Shown in pieces: positions 1 to 8,461 of a DNA stretch of 45,530 bases. Position 1 is the first letter of the stretch. Each line of letters starts with the position of its first letter. Source of the stretch: Candidatus Zixiibacteriota bacterium (lineage in GTDB: Bacteria > Zixibacteria > MSB-5A5 > WJJR01 > JAJRUJ01); the NCBI GenBank assembly GCA_024277855.1, contig JAJRUJ010000098.1:1-45530 (forward strand). Reading direction: 5' to 3'. The translations under genes were made by a program, and so were the position numbers. Below the pieces are notes generated by a model. The model was not told the DNA's origin. It saw nothing but the letters and a program-made list of their open reading frames with translations, and searched no databases.

Positions 1-82
1 AATGCATTATCCTGCAAGCGGATGCATAATTGATCGTTGCCGGAGCACGGCGAACAGTCGGACGGTCAGCAGTAAACTCCGG

Positions 83-514
83 TCAGGCATCCGAATATCG
101 CTCTTGTTCTGCCTTGAATTCCGGCGAGACGGCAAGGTATTTCCCGGTCGCCGTGGCGACCACCACACCGTCATCGCGCCGGGCCTCACCGACTGTTGTA
201 TAGAAACGCCCGCGGTGGTTTTCGACATGCGCAGTCAGGGTCAATCGCTCACCGGTGCGCACCGGCTGTTTGTAACGAACGGTCATCTCAGCGGTTACAG
301 CCACTTCATCGGTCAGGATCGCTTTGACCATTATTTCATCCAATAATGTGGCGACAATCCCGCCGTGGGTGATCCCTTTGTATCCTTCGAATTGCGCGCG
401 CGGTGTAAATTGGGCGAAGGTGCCGTTTTCATCGGCATAGAATTTGACCTGCAATCCGGCCTTGTTTTTGTCGCCACAGGCAAAACAGTGCGAATATTTG
501 GGGACTTCTTTCAT
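83..514 (-). CDS. PaaI-family hotdog-fold thioesterase
   Basis: A 143-residue protein of the PaaI/YbgC-like hotdog thioesterase superfamily, expected to hydrolyse acyl-CoA thioesters in the cytoplasm; the substrate cannot be told from sequence. Near the N-terminus is the CFACGDKN motif typical of this subgroup, followed by the core GITHGGIVATLLDE, whose HGG and acidic residue belong to the active-site helix. The length fits a single hotdog domain. I chose the ATG at 514 (MKEVPKYSHC) because the family alignment begins there; the reading frame stays open to 601, but that extension is Cys-rich and unlike the family. The gene lies downstream of two lipoprotein genes on the same strand but is separated from them by a strong terminator, so it is probably transcribed alone. 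Confidence 0.85.
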   Translation of the reverse strand: MKEVPKYSHCFACGDKNKAGLQVKFYADENGTFAQFTPRAQFEGYKGITHGGIVATLLDEIMVKAILTDEVAVTAEMTVRYKQPVRTGERLTLTAHVENHRGRFYTTVGEARRDDGVVVATATGKYLAVSPEFKAEQERYSDA

Positions 515-599
515 GGCGTTCTGCACCCCACTTGATTTCCTCGCGTTATGAATACATCCACCTGTACATATTGAACAAAACCATGTCTCCCTTGTCAGC

Positions 600-628
600 A
601 AAAAAAACGGCGGCCGGAAGGCCGCCGT
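600..628 (-). terminator. Rho-independent terminator after the first lipoprotein gene
   Basis: A perfect 8-bp stem CGGCGGCC / GGCCGCCG with a GGAA loop (608-627). Read on the minus strand it is followed by eight T (complement of the A-run 600-607). It lies about 30 bases past the stop codon of the lipoprotein gene at 656, so it should end that transcript. Confidence 0.9.
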
Positions 629-655
629 AGAAATTTAGACCTGGACTGAGGGAAC

Positions 656-1489
656 TCAGGAACACGCTTCAAACGTATAGCTGAACTGGCTCCCCCCAAT
701 CAACACGACGACATTATATACGCCGCTGTCATCAAATTGGAAGGTCGCCGTCGCATCGATCTGCACCGAATACTGTTGCCCCTCATCGTCGAAATCAACG
801 ACCGTACCGGATATCGACAGGACCATATTCCCGCTTTCCGGACAACCGTTGCCGTCATTTTGCACTATTACATTATTCAGGACGATCGATGTAGTGAAGT
901 CAGCCGATGCCTGACCGTATTGCTGAACATTAGTCACCTGAATTGTCATTTTCGCCAGACCATCGACCGTCACAACCTCGGAGAGAAACCCGTCGAAGGA
1001 AAAGTCGCTGAATACCGTCATCGCCAGATTGCTGCCCTCCATCTCGGAAGCGGACTCGAGATGATCAATCGAGCGGACGCCGTCGGTGGTGGCCTCATCC
1101 GGCCATAACTGCGGCATACCTGCATCATTGGTGAATTTCGTGCTGTCGACTAAATCGAGGAATGTCTCACCGAAAAGCCAATGGTATTGGCTGATATGCC
1201 AGCCATTTTGATAATAATAATCGAAAGTATACGAGGTATCGGTATCGGGACTCAGCGGCCGGGCCAGCCGGGCGATCCCGCCCATGGTCGTATCGAAATC
1301 ATCGGCTTTGTCATACCCGTCGGCAAAAACATCCAAGACCTCAACAGCAATCGCATCCAAATTCGGCTGTAATAGTTCGAATTGTTCGGCAGCCGACGGC
1401 CCGGTTGATTTGTTGTCATCGCTGCTGCAACCGACTATCACCACCGACGCGAACAGGCCAACTATGGCCATCAGCATTACTTTCCGCAT
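656..1489 (-). CDS. Lipoprotein of unknown function, paralogue of the next gene upstream
   Basis: A 277-residue predicted lipoprotein. A short Arg/Lys N-terminus, a hydrophobic stretch and the lipobox VIVGC followed by SSDDNKS predict export and lipidation at the Cys. The start at 1489 (MRKVMLM) is set by an AAGGAG ribosome site six bases upstream; the frame stays open to 1531. The mature part is acidic and beta-rich in appearance, with YYYQNGWHIS, a PDEATTDGV segment and a C-terminal NGCPESG motif. All three features recur in the neighbouring protein at 1598, so the two genes are tandem paralogues. I do not recognise a characterised family; the role is unknown, probably at the periplasmic face of a membrane. 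Confidence 0.8.
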   Translation of the reverse strand: MRKVMLMAIVGLFASVVIVGCSSDDNKSTGPSAAEQFELLQPNLDAIAVEVLDVFADGYDKADDFDTTMGGIARLARPLSPDTDTSYTFDYYYQNGWHISQYHWLFGETFLDLVDSTKFTNDAGMPQLWPDEATTDGVRSIDHLESASEMEGSNLAMTVFSDFSFDGFLSEVVTVDGLAKMTIQVTNVQQYGQASADFTTSIVLNNVIVQNDGNGCPESGNMVLSISGTVVDFDDEGQQYSVQIDATATFQFDDSGVYNVVVLIGGSQFSYTFEACS

Positions 1490-1597
1490 CGCACGCTCCT
1501 TTTGGTTATTAGTTCTTACGCTAACATACAAACCAGGGGGATGGGAGGAAACCCAAAAAACCCGAAAATCCTGAAACCGGTAACCGGTAAATAACCG

Positions 1598-2464
1598 CTA
1601 CGGCCCGCAGGCATCAACGGACTCAGTAAAACGCGATTCCCCGGCTGTCACCGCGTAGACAGCACTCTGCCCACCGGTGAAGGTGACGGTGATTTGGGCA
1701 GCCAAACCGTCGGTCAGTCGCACACCGTTTTCGTCATACTCATAAGACGACCCGTCAAAAGTGATCGCCAGGACCCCGCTCTCGATACACCCGCTGCCCC
1801 CCTTTTCCGGATTACCGACAGTTACATCTTCAAACTCGACGGCGTAGGCCAGATTCAAACCAACGGGGCCATATTCATTAACACCGGTGAACCCCATTTC
1901 GAAATCGCCCCGGCCATCAACGGTGATCACCGGCGATTGGAGACCGGTGAACGAAAAAGCGACATCATCGGCCATGGTGATGATCATCTCGAACTCAGAT
2001 ACGGCAATGGTCACTCGAAGATGCTCGCGAAATTCCACGGCAGCCGTTGTCGCTTCATCGACAACTTGCTGGGGCAGGCCGTCGCCGTCAAGGAACCGCA
2101 GACTGTCGGAGATGGCGATTGTCTCAGTCTCTGATTGGATAGTGCCGGTGACGATATGCCAACCGTTTTGGTAGGTGGTATCAAACGTCGTATCGGCGAC
2201 AATGCTCGGCGGCGCCCCATACGCCAGGCGGCCCATTCCCGGCGGCGTCAATTCCAGCGGCGCAAATGAGACCGGCGCGGTGATATCCTGAGTAATATAA
2301 CCGACAAGATCATGCAAAAAGTCGTTAATATCCTGGCGGAAGAAAGTATACTCATCATTATATGTCGAACCGGGTGCGACGACTTTCTCCGGGGAACTGC
2401 ATGACACGACAACGATCATAAAGCACAGAGCAATACTTCCACATATGGCTCGATAACGCCGCAT
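1598..2464 (-). CDS. Lipoprotein of unknown function, paralogue of the gene downstream
   Basis: A 288-residue predicted lipoprotein. Residues 1-20 carry a basic start and a hydrophobic helix ending in the lipobox VVVSC. The ATG at 2464 (MRRYRAI) has GGAG eight bases upstream and is preferred to the upstream in-frame start at 2494. The mature region shares TYQNGWHIV, VDEATTAAV and GSGCIESGVLAI with the protein encoded at 656-1489, in the same order and at similar spacing, which shows an old tandem duplication. No catalytic motif was found. The pair is about 108 bases apart with no terminator between them, so they may be cotranscribed. Confidence 0.8.
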   Translation of the reverse strand: MRRYRAICGSIALCFMIVVVSCSSPEKVVAPGSTYNDEYTFFRQDINDFLHDLVGYITQDITAPVSFAPLELTPPGMGRLAYGAPPSIVADTTFDTTYQNGWHIVTGTIQSETETIAISDSLRFLDGDGLPQQVVDEATTAAVEFREHLRVTIAVSEFEMIITMADDVAFSFTGLQSPVITVDGRGDFEMGFTGVNEYGPVGLNLAYAVEFEDVTVGNPEKGGSGCIESGVLAITFDGSSYEYDENGVRLTDGLAAQITVTFTGGQSAVYAVTAGESRFTESVDACGP

Positions 2465-2833
2465 ATTCAACTCCGCATTACGAAAATATCCCAATCGTTA
2501 CCAGGGTGACAATATATCGATCGACGAATATCTCCCTATTTCTGATGATCGGTACATCAAGCGGCGAAATTAACGCATATCCTTTTGTTTCGGAGTGGGT
2601 TTTGAAGGTCTTTTCGGTCAGCGCCCCCCGGTTGGGAGTTCTCGGGCGCCTCAAGCGTTTACATTAATGACCGAAACGTATCAATAGGCCTTAAAGGTCT
2701 TTCGGTACCCGGGAAATGGGTCATTGTTAATCGGCCGTAAAATGCACCTTTCACGCATTTGACCGTTGGCTGCCAAACCGGACTCATAGGGATTATCCCG
2801 ACAGGCATCACGTTCCGGATTGGGTAGGCATCA
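2465..2833. other. Divergent intergenic region with repeated TTTCGGT motifs
   Basis: About 370 bases between the minus-strand lipoprotein gene and the plus-strand histidine kinase; no gene is seen. It holds a near-repeat, GAAGGTCTTTTCGGT at 2604-2618 and AAAGGTCTTTCGGT at 2693-2706, plus an inverted copy of its core (ACCGAAAC) near 2669. A weak hairpin (GCGCCC/GGGCGC) lies around 2621-2650. These could be operator sites for one of the flanking genes. That is inference; no clear sigma-70 promoter was picked out. Confidence 0.4.
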
Positions 2834-5206
2834 ATGAAATCACTTACCGTACGCACACAAATCCAGATCCTGTTTCTGGGCTTGATGCTCGCCGCGGCCG
2901 GCGGCCTGATTGTCCTGACCGTATACCAACTGAAAGGCCAGCTTCACCAGGACCTCGAAGAAAAAATCACCGGACTTTCGGGAATCATCGCCGACTGTCT
3001 CGGGAAAGATGCCGCTTTCGACAATCCCGAATCTATTAAGGCAATCATCGACGGGGCACTTCTCCGTTGCGATGTCGAAGATATTCATGTCTACGATAAA
3101 TCGGGAATCCTGACCTTCGATCTGGCCGGCGACCATGATATCCACGGGCTGAACGAGTGGACCCCTCCAGCCAAAGAGACATCGGTTACCTATGCCGGCG
3201 GCGACTGTGTAGTCGTCAGGCCAATTCTGACTCCGGCGGGACGGGCCGGAACGATCAAGCTGGCAATGTCAACGGCGGGAATCGACCGGCGCATCAACGG
3301 GGCGGTGTTGATTATCGTGGCGGTATCGGCCTTCCTGATAACGGTCTTGTTTGTGGCCGGTTTCCACCTTTCGGGGCGGATTGTCGCGCCAATCAAAATT
3401 TTTGTCGACGCGGCACGGAGAGTACGGACCGGTGATGTCCTCACCCCGATTGAACTCGGAGCGATGAATCAAGATTTCACTCAGCTGGGAACCGCGTTCA
3501 ACGAAATGCAAACGGAACTCCATTCGGCTTTCGAACAACTTGCCGTCGCCCAGGAACAACTCGAAAGCAAAGTGACGCATCGGACAGAGGAACTCCGCCA
3601 CGAGTTGCTGGAAGGGCAGAAAACCGCCGAGGCGCTGCGCGCCAGCGAAGAACGCTATCGCCTGTTGTACGATAGTGTGGATATTGCCATTTTCATCATG
3701 GATAAACACAGTTTCGCTGATTGTAATAAAGCGACCCTTGATATATTTGGCTGTACCCGGGAACAGATCGTCCGGGAAACACCTATGCGGTTCTCCCCGC
3801 CGACCCAGCCGGACGGACGGGACTCGGTGGAAAAAGCAATCGAAAAAATGACGGCGGCATACAACGGCGAACGACAGTTTTTCGAGTGGGAACATTGCCG
3901 GTACGACAAAACAGCATTCGCCGCAGAAGTAAGTTTAAATCCGTTCGAAGTTAACGGAGAGCGGCACCTGTTGGCTACCGTGCGCGATATTACAGAGCGC
4001 AAACAGGCCCAGGCACAACAGGCAGAACTGCAGGAACAGCTCGAACACGCGCGGCGGATGGAATCACTCGGTGTGTTGGCCGGTGGTGTGGCCCACGATC
4101 TGAACAATATGCTCGGGCCGTTGGTCGGATACCCCGAGCTCTTGCTGGCCAAACTACCTCCCGAAAGCGACCTGATAAAACCGATCAGCAAGATCGGCAA
4201 ATCCGCCGAGGAAGCAGCCGAAGTGATTCAGGACCTGCTTAGTCTGGCCCGTCGCGGCCGTTATGAAATGGAACCGACCAGTCTGGCCCAAGTTGTTGAA
4301 GAATACCTCGAATCACCGGCATTTGCCCATTTGCAGGAGACGCACCCCGCAGTGATCGTCGAAAAACAAATCGACAACGACGTGGCAAATGTCCACGGTT
4401 CGGCGGCCCACTTGGTTAAGGCAATTATGAACCTGGTAGTCAATGCCTTCGACGCTATGCCCGACGGCGGCACGATGACAATCACGCTCGCCCAGTGCCG
4501 GGTTGATGTCCGGACCGACGGCCCGGGTGATATTGAGCCGGGGGAATACCTGCAACTAACTGTCGGCGACACCGGCAAAGGGATCCCGCAGGAATATCTG
4601 GAAAAGATTTTTGAGCCGTATTTCTCCAAGAAAAAAATGGGCACCTCCGGCAGCGGCCTCGGGCTTTCGGTGGTCTACGGCATCGTCAAGGACCACCGGG
4701 GATATTACGACATCGCTTCGGAGGTTGGCAAAGGCACCAATTTCATGCTCTATTTTCCGATTACCACTGAAAGTATACCTGAGCAAAAACTAAGCGAGCG
4801 TAATTATTGCGGTAATGAGACGATCTTGATCGTCGACGACGTCGCCGAACAGCGCGAAATCGCTTCGGCCCTCCTGGGCAACCTGGGATATACCGTCGTT
4901 ACCGCCGAGCATGGACGCGCAGGAGTACAATACCTGCGTGAACACGAAGTCGACCTGGTCATGCTGGATATGATCATGGAACCGGATTTCGACGGGTTGG
5001 ACACCTACCGGGCAATGATCAAAATCCGCCCGGCCCAGCGCGCGATTGTCGTCAGCGGATATTCGGTCACCGAAAGAGTCAACGCCGTCCTGGCCCTGGG
5101 GGCGGCATCGAATGTCCGCAAACCATATACGCTCGAAACCATCGGCCGGGCGGTCCGCAATGCTCTCGACCGGCAGCTGGTCCGCCAGACAGTTTTGCTC
5201 CACTGA
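2834..5206 (+). CDS. Membrane-bound hybrid sensor histidine kinase (HAMP-PAS-HisKA-HATPase-REC)
   Basis: A 790-residue hybrid two-component kinase. Order: TM1 (about 10-32), a periplasmic sensor of about 120 residues, TM2 (about 155-180), HAMP (to about 235), a coiled coil, PAS (about 265-390), HisKA with phosphorylatable H421 in GGVAHDLNN, and HATPase_c with N-box N537, G1 motif DTGKG at 579-583 and G2 SGSGLGL at 605-611. A C-terminal receiver follows, with D668/D669, phosphoacceptor D712 and K763. All key residues are present, so both kinase and receiver should work. There is no DNA-binding output domain and no response-regulator gene beside it, so the signal probably passes to a remote partner through a phosphotransfer protein. 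The periplasmic ligand is unknown. The start ATG has only a weak ribosome site. Confidence 0.92.
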   Translation: MKSLTVRTQIQILFLGLMLAAAGGLIVLTVYQLKGQLHQDLEEKITGLSGIIADCLGKDAAFDNPESIKAIIDGALLRCDVEDIHVYDKSGILTFDLAGDHDIHGLNEWTPPAKETSVTYAGGDCVVVRPILTPAGRAGTIKLAMSTAGIDRRINGAVLIIVAVSAFLITVLFVAGFHLSGRIVAPIKIFVDAARRVRTGDVLTPIELGAMNQDFTQLGTAFNEMQTELHSAFEQLAVAQEQLESKVTHRTEELRHELLEGQKTAEALRASEERYRLLYDSVDIAIFIMDKHSFADCNKATLDIFGCTREQIVRETPMRFSPPTQPDGRDSVEKAIEKMTAAYNGERQFFEWEHCRYDKTAFAAEVSLNPFEVNGERHLLATVRDITERKQAQAQQAELQEQLEHARRMESLGVLAGGVAHDLNNMLGPLVGYPELLLAKLPPESDLIKPISKIGKSAEEAAEVIQDLLSLARRGRYEMEPTSLAQVVEEYLESPAFAHLQETHPAVIVEKQIDNDVANVHGSAAHLVKAIMNLVVNAFDAMPDGGTMTITLAQCRVDVRTDGPGDIEPGEYLQLTVGDTGKGIPQEYLEKIFEPYFSKKKMGTSGSGLGLSVVYGIVKDHRGYYDIASEVGKGTNFMLYFPITTESIPEQKLSERNYCGNETILIVDDVAEQREIASALLGNLGYTVVTAEHGRAGVQYLREHEVDLVMLDMIMEPDFDGLDTYRAMIKIRPAQRAIVVSGYSVTERVNAVLALGAASNVRKPYTLETIGRAVRNALDRQLVRQTVLLH

Positions 5207-5288
5207 TCGTCCTGCGAATTATTGCCGGCACATACCTTGAAGGACACGGGTGAGACCTGCTGAATAAATCCCCCATGATACTCAAAGG

Positions 5289-5423
5289 CGCGGAATGCTC
5301 CTGTAAACCCTGACCGCCGGGTTTTCAAGAAAACCCCGTTGGTCAGGGCCACGCCTGCCATCTGAAAGATGGGCCACCCGGCCCACCCGGCCGGGTTTTT
5401 CAAGAAAAACCCTTTGGTCAGTG
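5289..5423. repeat. REP-like palindromic element with adjoining half copy
   Basis: The core is an imperfect inverted repeat, CCCTGACC-GCC-GGGTTTTC / GAAAACCCC-GTT-GGTCAGGG (5308-5348), with a mismatched bulge in the stem as in REP elements. Reading the minus strand, the hairpin is preceded by GGCAGGCGTGG, so a GTGG tetranucleotide abuts the stem. The stretch 5289-5359 aligns along its whole length with 11411-11480, the right end of the RAYT remnant. A second partial copy (GGGTTTTTCAAGAAAAACCC, then TTTGGTCA) lies at 5392-5423. Confidence 0.7.
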
Positions 5424-5451
5424 ATTACCGGTGCAGAAGATTAAAGCAAAA

Positions 5452-5500
5452 TGGATTCCCGCTCACCGTCGGGCAAGCCCTCCGGCGTCGGGAATGACAG
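5452..5500. repeat. Dispersed palindrome, GGATTCCCG...GGGAATGAC type
   Basis: The ends TGGATTCCCG and CGGGAATGACA face each other around an inner region rich in GCCGGAGG-like sequence. Related units occur at 18839-18886, 18908-18954 and, degraded, at 44349-44416. All lie in intergenic DNA, which fits a short non-coding repeat family. Confidence 0.6.
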
Positions 5501-5526
5501 GCCTGTTATTTCACCTGGGTGACCAC

Positions 5527-5557
5527 AAAAAAACGCGGGGCGTCTTAATGCCCCGCG
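5527..5557 (-). terminator. Rho-independent terminator of argF
   Basis: Stem CGCGGGGC / GCCCCGCG (5534-5541 with 5550-5557) and an 8-base loop. On the minus strand it is followed by a run of seven T (complement of 5527-5533). It lies about 28 bases past the argF stop codon. Confidence 0.9.
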
Positions 5558-5584
5558 TGGATAATCCAATTGAGCAAATAAAAG

Positions 5585-6490
5585 TCACCGATTCAATAGT
5601 TGCACCATAATCGCTTTTTGTGCATGGAGTCGGTTTTCCGCCTCGTCGAAAACTACCGAATGAGGCCCGTCCATTACCCTGTCGGTGATTTCTCTCCCCC
5701 GTTCGGCGGGCAGGCAGTGCATCACAATCGCCGAGTCTTTGGCCTGTTTGAGCAGTTCGTCGTTGACCTGAAACTTTTGCAGCAGAGCAGTACGCTCGTC
5801 GACTTTATCTTTCTCTCCCATTGAAGCCCAGACATCGGTGTAGATAATATCAACATCTTTGACCGCCTCGACCGGGTCGTGCGTGATCGTGATTTTCGAT
5901 TTGGTATTAGTCTGCGCGTAGGCCACGATTTTCTCATCGGGCATGGTTTTTTCGGAAGTCCCCAAGCGCAGATCCAGCGGGATACGTGAGGCGAGGTTGG
6001 CCCAGGAGTGAAAGACATTGTTCCCGTCTCCCAAAAACGCCACGGAAAGATTATCGATCCGGCCGAGATGTTCCTGCACGGTCAGGATATCGCCGATCAC
6101 CTGGCAGGGATGGAACCGGTCGGTCAGCGCATTGATTACCGGCACAGCGGCATTGGCCGCCAGTTCGATCACGTGGTCATGCGAGAATGTGCGGATGGTA
6201 ATCAGGCCGACATAACGCGAGAGTACCTGGGCGACATCATGGATCGACTCCCGCACACCGAGTTTGATTTCGGCATCGGTAATGAACATCCCCTGCCCGC
6301 CAAGCTCCCAGACACCGGTCTCAAACGACAGGCGGGTGCGCAACGACGGTTTGTGAAAAATCAGGGCGGCGGTTTTTCCCTCCAGCGGCCGGGGCGCGAT
6401 CTCGCCCTTTTTCATTTTGGCCGCCAACGCCAGCGTCTCCCGGATTTCCTGCTCGGTCCAGTCAGTGATCGCCAGAAAATCTTTGGTCAT
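5585..6490 (-). CDS. argF: Ornithine carbamoyltransferase
   Basis: Transfers the carbamoyl group from carbamoyl phosphate to L-ornithine, giving citrulline in arginine synthesis; cytoplasmic, usually a trimer. The 301 residues match the family length. The carbamoyl-phosphate site reads SLRTR (49-53), where many OTCases have STRTR. HPCQ is at 127-130, the ornithine loop WASMG at 221-225, and HCLP with the catalytic Cys at 258-261. The SMG and HCLP motifs favour ornithine over aspartate or acetylornithine carbamoyltransferase. The ATG at 6490 is preceded by AGAGGAA. It follows hslU by 91 bases on the same strand and could be read through from it; no other arg gene is nearby. Confidence 0.93.
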   Translation of the reverse strand: MTKDFLAITDWTEQEIRETLALAAKMKKGEIAPRPLEGKTAALIFHKPSLRTRLSFETGVWELGGQGMFITDAEIKLGVRESIHDVAQVLSRYVGLITIRTFSHDHVIELAANAAVPVINALTDRFHPCQVIGDILTVQEHLGRIDNLSVAFLGDGNNVFHSWANLASRIPLDLRLGTSEKTMPDEKIVAYAQTNTKSKITITHDPVEAVKDVDIIYTDVWASMGEKDKVDERTALLQKFQVNDELLKQAKDSAIVMHCLPAERGREITDRVMDGPHSVVFDEAENRLHAQKAIMVQLLNR

Positions 6491-6581
6491 CGGTATTCCT
6501 CTTTCTTACCAACCGGGTCTCTGTAACAGGCGCCGCACACCCAGACGAATCGGCGTCGATGTTGTCAGACCCGGATTTTTA

Positions 6582-7931
6582 TCACAGGATATATCTTGAA
6601 AGGTCTTCGTCTTCAACGATTTCTTTCAAGTTGTTCTTTACCATCGCCCGAGTAATTTTTACTTTCTTTTTCGGCAGCGCCGGTGCATCGAACATGATGT
6701 CTTCAAGCAGCGTCGAGAGAACCGTATGCAATCGCCGCGCCCCGATGTTTTCTGTCTTTTCGTTGACTTCCATCGCCGTGGACGCGATCTCGGTAACCGC
6801 ATCTTTGGCAAAGGTGAGCGTAATCCCCTCCGAGCCGAGCAGGGCCTCATATTGCTTGAGCAGGGCGTTTTTCGGTTCGGTGAGGATCCGGACAAAATCT
6901 TCGGTCGACAAACTGTCCAATTCGACACGGATCGGAAACCGTCCCTGCAACTCCGGGATCAGGTCAGAGGGCTTGGAAGTGTGGAAAGCCCCCGCGGCGA
7001 TGAACAGCACATGGTCGGTTTTGACCATGCCGTACTTGGTCATCACGTTTGTCCCTTCCACAATCGGCAGGATATCGCGCTGCACTCCCTCGCGGGAAAC
7101 ATCCGGCCCGGTTTTGGAACGCTCACCGGCAATCTTGTCGATCTCGTCGATGAAAATGATCCCGAATTCCTGGACCCGCTCCAACGCCGCCCCAATCACC
7201 TCGTCCATATCGACGAGTTTGTTGACCTCTTCGTTGACCAGAATCTTACGCGCCTCACCTACCGGGAGTTTCCGTCGTTTAGACTTTTTGGGCATCATCC
7301 CGGAGAGCATTTCCTGAAAATTCACGCCCAACTCTTCCATACCCATCGGGGAAAGCACCTCGACAACCGGAAAGCGGGTTTCCTGTGTTTCCAGTTCGAC
7401 CGACTTATTGTCGAGCAACCCGTCGGCGAGCTGCCTGCGCAGCTTATCGCGTGTGCGTTCCCAGCGGGCGGCGGCCTCGGGATCGGGGTTCTCGGCATTA
7501 CCCGGACTTTTCCGGCGAGGCAGGAGGATTTCCAGCAGACGGTCTTCGGCCAACTCCACCGCGCGGCCGTGCACCTGCTCGGATTTCTCCCGCTTGACCA
7601 TATTGACCGCCAGATCGGTCAGGTCACGGAGCATCGCTTCGACATCGCGCCCGACATACCCGACTTCGGTAAACTTGGAGGCCTCGACTTTGAGAAACGG
7701 GGCCTGGGCCAGTCCGGCCAGCCGTCGCGCGATCTCGGTTTTGCCGACACCGGTCGGGCCGATCATAATGATGTTGTTGGGCAAGATCTCCGAGCGCATG
7801 TCGTCGGGAATCTGCCGGCGCCGCCAGCGGTTGCGCAGGGCGATTGCCACCGATTTTTTGGCATGGTCCTGCCCGATGATATAGCGGTTTAACTCTTCGA
7901 CTATCTCTGCAGGGGTCAACTCTCCGATCAC
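6582..7931 (-). CDS. hslU: ATP-dependent protease ATPase subunit HslU
   Basis: The AAA+ unfoldase of the HslUV (ClpYQ) protease: hexamers bind, unfold and feed substrates to HslV. The 449 residues are typical. Walker A GPTGVGKT is at 58-65, the pore loop GYVG at 91-94, and Walker B IIFIDEID at 258-265. The inserted I-domain lies between about 110 and 240, and the C-terminal tail ends DLSRYIL, the segment that docks into HslV. The start is GTG at 7931 and overlaps the hslV stop by four bases (GTGA), so translation is coupled. Third gene of xerC-hslV-hslU. Confidence 0.97.
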   Translation of the reverse strand: MIGELTPAEIVEELNRYIIGQDHAKKSVAIALRNRWRRRQIPDDMRSEILPNNIIMIGPTGVGKTEIARRLAGLAQAPFLKVEASKFTEVGYVGRDVEAMLRDLTDLAVNMVKREKSEQVHGRAVELAEDRLLEILLPRRKSPGNAENPDPEAAARWERTRDKLRRQLADGLLDNKSVELETQETRFPVVEVLSPMGMEELGVNFQEMLSGMMPKKSKRRKLPVGEARKILVNEEVNKLVDMDEVIGAALERVQEFGIIFIDEIDKIAGERSKTGPDVSREGVQRDILPIVEGTNVMTKYGMVKTDHVLFIAAGAFHTSKPSDLIPELQGRFPIRVELDSLSTEDFVRILTEPKNALLKQYEALLGSEGITLTFAKDAVTEIASTAMEVNEKTENIGARRLHTVLSTLLEDIMFDAPALPKKKVKITRAMVKNNLKEIVEDEDLSRYIL

Positions 7932-8461
7932 TTCAACACCTCGACGGTAATATCATTGTTGGTATAGATACAAATATCGGCGGCAATCTCCAGCGCGGCC
8001 TTGACAATCGACGAGGCATCCATTTTGGTATGCCCCACCAGTGCCCGTGCCGCCGCCAACGCATAAGGCGCCCCGGAGCCGACCGCCAGGATATCGTCGT
8101 CAGGTTCGATTACATCGCCGTTTCCCGAAATCAAGAGCGCATGGTCGGCATCCATAACTATCAATATTGCTTCAAGGCGACGGAGGTACTTGTCCATTCG
8201 CCAGTCTTTGGCCAACTCGACCGCCGCCCGGGGCAGGTTGCCGGAGAACTCATCCACTTTCTGCTCAAATCGCTCGAAAAGGGTAACGGCGTCGCCCGCC
8301 GAGCCGGCAAATCCGGCCAGAATCTTGTCATCATAAAGACGGCGGAGCTTGACCGCCGAGTGCTTTAACACGGTATCGTCGAAAGTCACCTGACCGTCGC
8401 CGCCCAGCGCCACTTTATTTTTATGGCGCATACCCAAAATAGTGGTCGAGCGGATTTTCAT
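7928..8461 (-). CDS. hslV: ATP-dependent protease proteolytic subunit HslV
   Basis: The N-terminal-threonine peptidase of HslUV, forming a double hexameric ring in the cytoplasm. 177 residues. The protein begins MKIRS followed by TTILG; the family's nucleophile is the first Thr of the TT pair (T6), so a five-residue propeptide must be removed, unlike enterobacterial HslV where only Met is cut. The conserved GGDGQVTF and the GFAGSAGDA loop are present. Its ATG overlaps the xerC stop by four bases (ATGA) and its stop overlaps the hslU start, which points to balanced, coupled expression. Confidence 0.97.
   Translation of the reverse strand: MKIRSTTILGMRHKNKVALGGDGQVTFDDTVLKHSAVKLRRLYDDKILAGFAGSAGDAVTLFERFEQKVDEFSGNLPRAAVELAKDWRMDKYLRRLEAILIVMDADHALLISGNGDVIEPDDDILAVGSGAPYALAAARALVGHTKMDASSIVKAALEIAADICIYTNNDITVEVLK

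Larger units (their letters stand above)
5207..5584. other. Intergenic region packed with palindromic repeats
   Basis: About 380 bases between the end of the histidine kinase gene and the end of argF; no gene is seen. It contains a REP-like hairpin (5308-5348) with a flanking half copy (5391-5423), a palindrome of the GGATTCCCG...GGGAATGAC type (5452-5500) and the argF terminator (5527-5557). Each is listed separately. Confidence 0.7.

Noticed and set aside
1-82. ATGCAT...ATGCAT palindrome near the left edge
   Set aside because: The arms are only six bases and the context is cut off, so nothing can be concluded.
5289-5423. The clustered hairpins as a CRISPR array
   Set aside because: The repeats are palindromic, few, and not separated by uniform unique spacers; no cas gene is present.
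6726-7892. A long plus-strand open frame of 388 codons opposite hslU
   Set aside because: It is antisense to a certain gene, has no recognisable domains, and such open frames are expected opposite GC-rich coding DNA.
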